This document shows positions 60,961-64,000 of a stretch of 64,000 bases of DNA, piece by piece. Made by a program: the position numbers and the translations under genes. Position 1 is the first letter of the stretch. Each line of letters opens with the position of its first letter. Origin of the DNA: Sebastes aleutianus (taxonomy: Eukaryota > Chordata > Actinopteri > Perciformes > Sebastidae); assembly GCA_916700875.1 (NCBI GenBank), contig CAKAKS010000066.1, forward strand, positions 20,761,490 through 20,825,489, read 5' to 3'. Below the pieces are notes generated by a model. The model was not told where the DNA came from. It did not search any database and worked only from the letters and a program-made list of their open reading frames with translations.

Positions 60961-61236
60961 AAAAAGTTAGTAGTTCAAAGTACTAAGTACAAAACAATAT
61001 ACCAGATATAAAAATACAAGGAGATGAAGGAAACTGTTAAAAATTAGTATAGTGCAGGGTAAGTCCAGTAGCTTAGTCTATGAAAGTGCACTGTGTGCAT
61101 TATTATCTGAATAACAACTGTATTGAACTTTGGACTTTCTTGATAAAGTAAAGTAAAAAAAAAAAAGCTCAGAAATAAATAAACAAGAGTCATGTTGGGA
61201 GAATAAAATCCAAAGGTTAATGAGAGGCCGAGAAGG

Positions 61237-61292
61237 GAAAACGAATCTTAAGATAAGGGAGGTGTCGATCAGGTGAGCCAGACTGTATATAA
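61237..61292 (+). promoter_or_regulatory. isg15: isg15 core promoter: ISRE-like site and TATA box
   Basis: GAAAACGAA at 61237-61245 resembles the interferon-stimulated response element core (GAAAnnGAAA, one mismatch at the end). A TATATAA box follows at 61286-61292, about 25-30 bp before the likely start of a short non-coding exon ending AAG|gtagga at 61393. This layout fits induction by IRF/ISGF3. Confidence 0.65.
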
Positions 61293-61317
61293 ACTGCTGA
61301 GCTGAAACCTCTGGCAG

Positions 61318-61393
61318 CTGATCATCTTCTGTTCTCCTGTCAACATCTGAAGACTTCAAATTTTGCAGAGGAATCATTTTAAGTGAGCACAAG
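61318..61393 (+). other. isg15: isg15 non-coding exon 1
   Basis: Inferred from the TATA position and the donor GCACAAG|gtagga at 61394. It joins to the acceptor ctttcag at 61491-61497. It contains no ATG. Confidence 0.6.
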
Positions 61394-61509
61394 GTAGGAA
61401 TCTTTCTTTATCAACACTATAATGATATACATGCTTCATTGGAAATAGTTTTTCTTGTAGACTTATAATAATAATAATGTACTGTATGATCTTTCAGGAC
61501 ACTTTCATC

Positions 61510-62316
61510 ATGGATATAAACATCATTATGCTGAACGGGACTTCCCACGTCCTGAGTGTGCACCCTGAGGCCACAGTGGGCTCTCTAAAAGTCCTGATCC
61601 AGCAGACACTGGGAGTCGAGGTTGAGTCTCAGAGGCTGGTTGTGAATGGGATGAATACTCCTCTCAGTGACGACTCACAGCCCGTCAGCTCCTACGGCCT
61701 GCAGCAAGGAGCCCAGGTCTCCCTGCTGGTGACCCAGCCACCCACCATCCAGGTCTTCCTCAGGAACGAGAAGGGGAAGACCAGCACCTACGACATCAAA
61801 CCCGACGAGACCGTGGCCAACTTCAAGAGAATGGTCGAGAGCAGAGAGACAGATGAGGGACAGGGGATCGCGGTGGACCAGCAGAGGCTCATCCACCAGG
61901 ACAGAGAGATGATGGAGGGGAAGCTGTCCGACTACAACGTCAAAGCGAATAGCGTCATCGAGCTGGTTGTGAATGGGATGAATACTCCTCTCAGTGACGA
62001 CTCACAGCCCGTCAGCTCCTACGGCCTGCAGCAAGGAGCCCAGGTCACCCAGCCGCCGACCCAGCCACCCACCATCCAGGTCTTCCTCAGGAACGAGAAG
62101 GGGAAGACCAGCACCTATGACATCAAACCCGACGAGACCGTGGCCAACTTCAAGAGAATGGTCGAGAGCAGAGAGACAGATGAGGGACAGGGGATCCCAG
62201 TGAGCCAGCAGAGGCTCATCCACCAGGGCAGAGAGATGATGGAGGGGAAGCTGTCCGACTACAACGTCAAAGCGATGAGCGTCATCGAGCTGAATCTGCG
62301 TCTGAGAGGAGGCTGA
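61510..62316 (+). CDS. isg15: ISG15-like ubiquitin-like modifier with internal duplication (268 aa)
   Basis: Interferon-induced ubiquitin-like protein that is conjugated to targets through its C-terminal diglycine. One coding exon begins 12 bases before the ATG at 61510; an in-frame ATG at 61477 lies in the intron. Residues 1-75 form ubiquitin-like domain 1 (MDINIIMLNGTSH start). Residues 77-152 form domain 2. Residues 152-180 repeat the second half of domain 1, and 187-268 repeat domain 2, ending LNLRLRGG. Residues 43-151 and 152-260 are an exact 109-codon tandem repeat with about eight amino-acid differences. Typical fish ISG15 has two domains and about 155-160 aa, so this is one unit longer. 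Only the last unit carries the conjugation motif. Poly(A) signal at 62584-62589. Other ubiquitin-like families are less likely given the promoter. Confidence 0.9.
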   Translation: MDINIIMLNGTSHVLSVHPEATVGSLKVLIQQTLGVEVESQRLVVNGMNTPLSDDSQPVSSYGLQQGAQVSLLVTQPPTIQVFLRNEKGKTSTYDIKPDETVANFKRMVESRETDEGQGIAVDQQRLIHQDREMMEGKLSDYNVKANSVIELVVNGMNTPLSDDSQPVSSYGLQQGAQVTQPPTQPPTIQVFLRNEKGKTSTYDIKPDETVANFKRMVESRETDEGQGIPVSQQRLIHQGREMMEGKLSDYNVKAMSVIELNLRLRGG

Positions 62317-62583
62317 GGACACTAATCTGGATACTTTTTCAGAACTGTACATTCCTTTATTTAATCTACAACAACATCATGTTGCTTCAATTGCCATTTT
62401 TCTTATTTATTTGTATTTTCATTTGGAAAAATCAATGCATTCCTCTAATTCATCACTTCTTAAAAAAATGTTTTTATTTATTTTGTTTTGGCATTACAAA
62501 TGTTATAAAAACAATACAGAATGTTATAATAGTATTTTGACAAATATACGTTTTAATTATGTTAACTGGACACTGTTAAAAAA

Positions 62584-62589
62584 AATAAA
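62584..62589 (+). terminator. isg15: Poly(A) signal of isg15
   Basis: Canonical AATAAA about 270 bp after the stop codon. Confidence 0.7.
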
Positions 62590-62792
62590 GAATCAATTGT
62601 AAGTTTGCATGTCTCCTCTCATTTCCCGTGCCATACCATTTCCTCCACTCGGGTGGAGCTGCACCATGTACAAGACCAAACCACAAGTAACCAGAGAGGC
62701 ACATTTTAGCATTGTGTTAAAATTTATATAATTCTGATATTGTAGTGTCATTACGTGACTCATCATTTGTTCAATAACAGGATGCTACATAC

Positions 62793-62912
62793 CTGAACAG
62801 GCACAAAGTTGATATTGATGAACTGGAAGGGAGTCCACACTTTCCAGTTCATCTTTAAAGCAGTCCAATAACTTCCTCTCATCTTCTTTTCAAAGTCTCT
62901 CCACCCTTTAGC
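62793..62912 (-). pseudogene. pxmp2: Orphan pxmp2-like exon (peroxisomal membrane protein 2 / Mpv17 family)
   Basis: A 120-nt exon with a good acceptor (CTATTTTCAG) and donor (CAG|gtatgt). It encodes 40 residues including MRGSYWTALKMNWKVWTPFQ and FININFVPVQ, the signature next to the last exon of PXMP2/Mpv17 proteins. The following exon (expected to encode an FRVLF...WYAYL end) is not seen between here and isg15. No upstream exon is seen up to 64000, although the gene could continue past the window. It is either a relic or the edge of a gene with a displaced last exon. Confidence 0.7.
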
Positions 62913-63439
62913 CTGAAAATAGATTGGGATCATTATATATTTACATTTATTCATCCTTTTATCATAATGAAAAACTTCATAGCATGTGTTTAATATTGCA
63001 TACAATACATGAAGACAGTGGACTAAATATGGTAAAAATCCAGGTTGAAACATTGCATGAGTGGCAGTAAATCATATTAAAAAAGGGGGCAGTTCGCCAA
63101 TTGTAGACATCAAAAAATAGTCGTGAGAAGTACTATTACCTGTAAAATACAAAAACAAATGATAACAGCAAAATTGGTGTTATAAACTGGGGCATTGAGT
63201 TTGAAAGGAAAAGGCACAGCGGCCTGGTATCACCAAATGACGTATGAATGACAGCAAGTTTGTCATTTTGCGAGTTATCACTATCATTTCACGCTGCAGC
63301 AATATTAGACGCTCAGAGCAAATGCTCCAGATGTCAGGTGACGTAGTATAAAGAGTTAGAAAGTCCATGTGGGGAGGAGACGGTGTGGATGGATGGGTCA
63401 AACAAGCACATGATTTTTCACCCAGGAAACAGCTGTTTG
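62913..63439. other. No feature recognised
   Basis: AT-rich DNA between the pxmp2-like exon and the duplicated gatc segment. A 73-codon minus-strand open frame has no recognisable similarity. Confidence 0.4.
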
Positions 63440-64000
63440 TGTGATGTAATGACTTTATTCAGTGGTTACTTACAGTTAAAGACATTCTTAAGTAATGGTG
63501 GAAAGAAACTGTCACACGTGCATTTCTAAGCAACACACCATTGATTTTGCAGCCTGCCCATATCCCAGCTGACCTGGTGGACAAACTGGAGCGACTGGCC
63601 TTGGTTGATTTCCGCACCAAAGAGGGACTAGCCTGTTTGGAGAAAGAAATACGATTTGCAGATCAGCTTCATGTTGTTGACACGTCAGGGGTTGAACCAA
63701 TGAATTCAGTTCTGGAGGACAGGCATGGTACAGACAGTTATCTAATACAGTGTATTTGCATGTGGGCCTTTTCATCACAGTTATGACACATATAAAACAG
63801 CCAACCCGATTTCATGGGACGCCGTATAAATAGCACGACATTACAAGGACATTCTGAGTGTCATGAGAACGCATTTTAGCATTTTCACGTGTCATTTGTA
63901 CGCCTCTTTTTGCGTGTCATTTAACAACGCGATGCATCAAAAATACAGTAACAGCCGCACTGTTTAGGCAACAAAACCACTTAGTTAGGTTTACGTAAAA
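63440..64000 (+). repeat. Duplicated segment, copy 2, running off the window
   Basis: Closely matches 57946-58500 and continues to the last base. Compared with copy 1 it has about 24 extra bases around 63468-63492, upstream of the exon. Confidence 0.88.
63553..63722 (+). pseudogene. gatc: Duplicate of gatc exon 3 with altered donor
   Basis: 170 nt, same length and frame as gatc exon 3 (58028-58197). Two amino-acid changes are visible (KAIRF to KEIRF, PMDS to PMNS). The acceptor ttttgcag is intact, but the donor GT has become GC (ACAG|gcatgg). GC donors can work, but the context is otherwise unchanged and no other gatc exon is visible nearby. Most likely a non-functional fragment, or part of a second copy extending beyond 64000. 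Confidence 0.75.

Noticed and set aside
61477..61509. Upstream ATG extending isg15 by 11 codons
   Set aside because: It lies before the acceptor ctttcag at 61497, so it is intronic, and MDINIIMLNG matches the usual fish ISG15 start.

Overview
The window is vertebrate nuclear DNA, almost certainly from a ray-finned (teleost) fish. The genes have many short exons with GT/AG introns. The intergenic DNA is AT-rich and full of long CA/GT microsatellites, short non-autonomous DNA transposons (several hAT-like, with 8-bp target duplications) and 3' ends of non-LTR retrotransposons. The protein-coding genes are closest to vertebrate families but carry fish-style features.

Layout. (1) 1-4668: intergenic repeats. 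(2) 4669-11237, minus strand: a complete 13-coding-exon serotonin transporter gene (slc6a4 type, 598 aa). (3) 11.4-18.0 kb: intergenic, with retroposon ends, a GATA microsatellite, a tandem duplication and a perfect-TSD MITE. (4) 18016-46648, plus strand: a complete 25-coding-exon RUN-TBC Rab-GAP gene, sgsm1 (1289 aa), whose large introns hold several transposon copies. (5) 46.7-51.0 kb: intergenic, with an hAT-like element, a degenerate tRNA-Lys and AT-rich ~150-bp tandem repeats. (6) 50999-52705, minus strand, with an upstream non-coding exon near 53.9 kb: an unrecognised gene with a conserved-looking N-terminal domain, a 57-bp minisatellite coding a Pro/Ser/Thr stalk, a one-base frame break and a Cys-containing C-terminal module. 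Its upstream region is packed with CCAAT boxes and lies beside a ~135-bp inverted repeat enclosing a GGTTACACC minisatellite. (7) 55759-55831, minus: an intact-looking tRNA-Lys(UUU). (8) 56209-59861, plus: gatc, the mitochondrial glutamyl-tRNA(Gln) amidotransferase subunit C (5 exons, 196 aa). (9) 61.2-62.6 kb, plus: an isg15-type interferon-stimulated ubiquitin-like gene with TATA box, ISRE-like site and non-coding first exon. Its single coding exon carries an in-frame 327-bp internal tandem duplication. (10) 62.8-64.0 kb: one orphan pxmp2-like exon (minus) and a second copy of gatc exon 3 (plus), running off the window.

The reconstructed exon sets for slc6a4, sgsm1 and gatc all sum to exact multiples of three with consensus splice sites, which is the main internal check on those models. 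There is no sign of an operon-like system; the genes are unrelated neighbours. The most unusual items are the expanded isg15, the repeat-bearing unknown gene with its CCAAT-rich inverted-repeat surroundings, DAT-like residues in the serotonin transporter pocket, and the duplicated gene fragments at the right edge.
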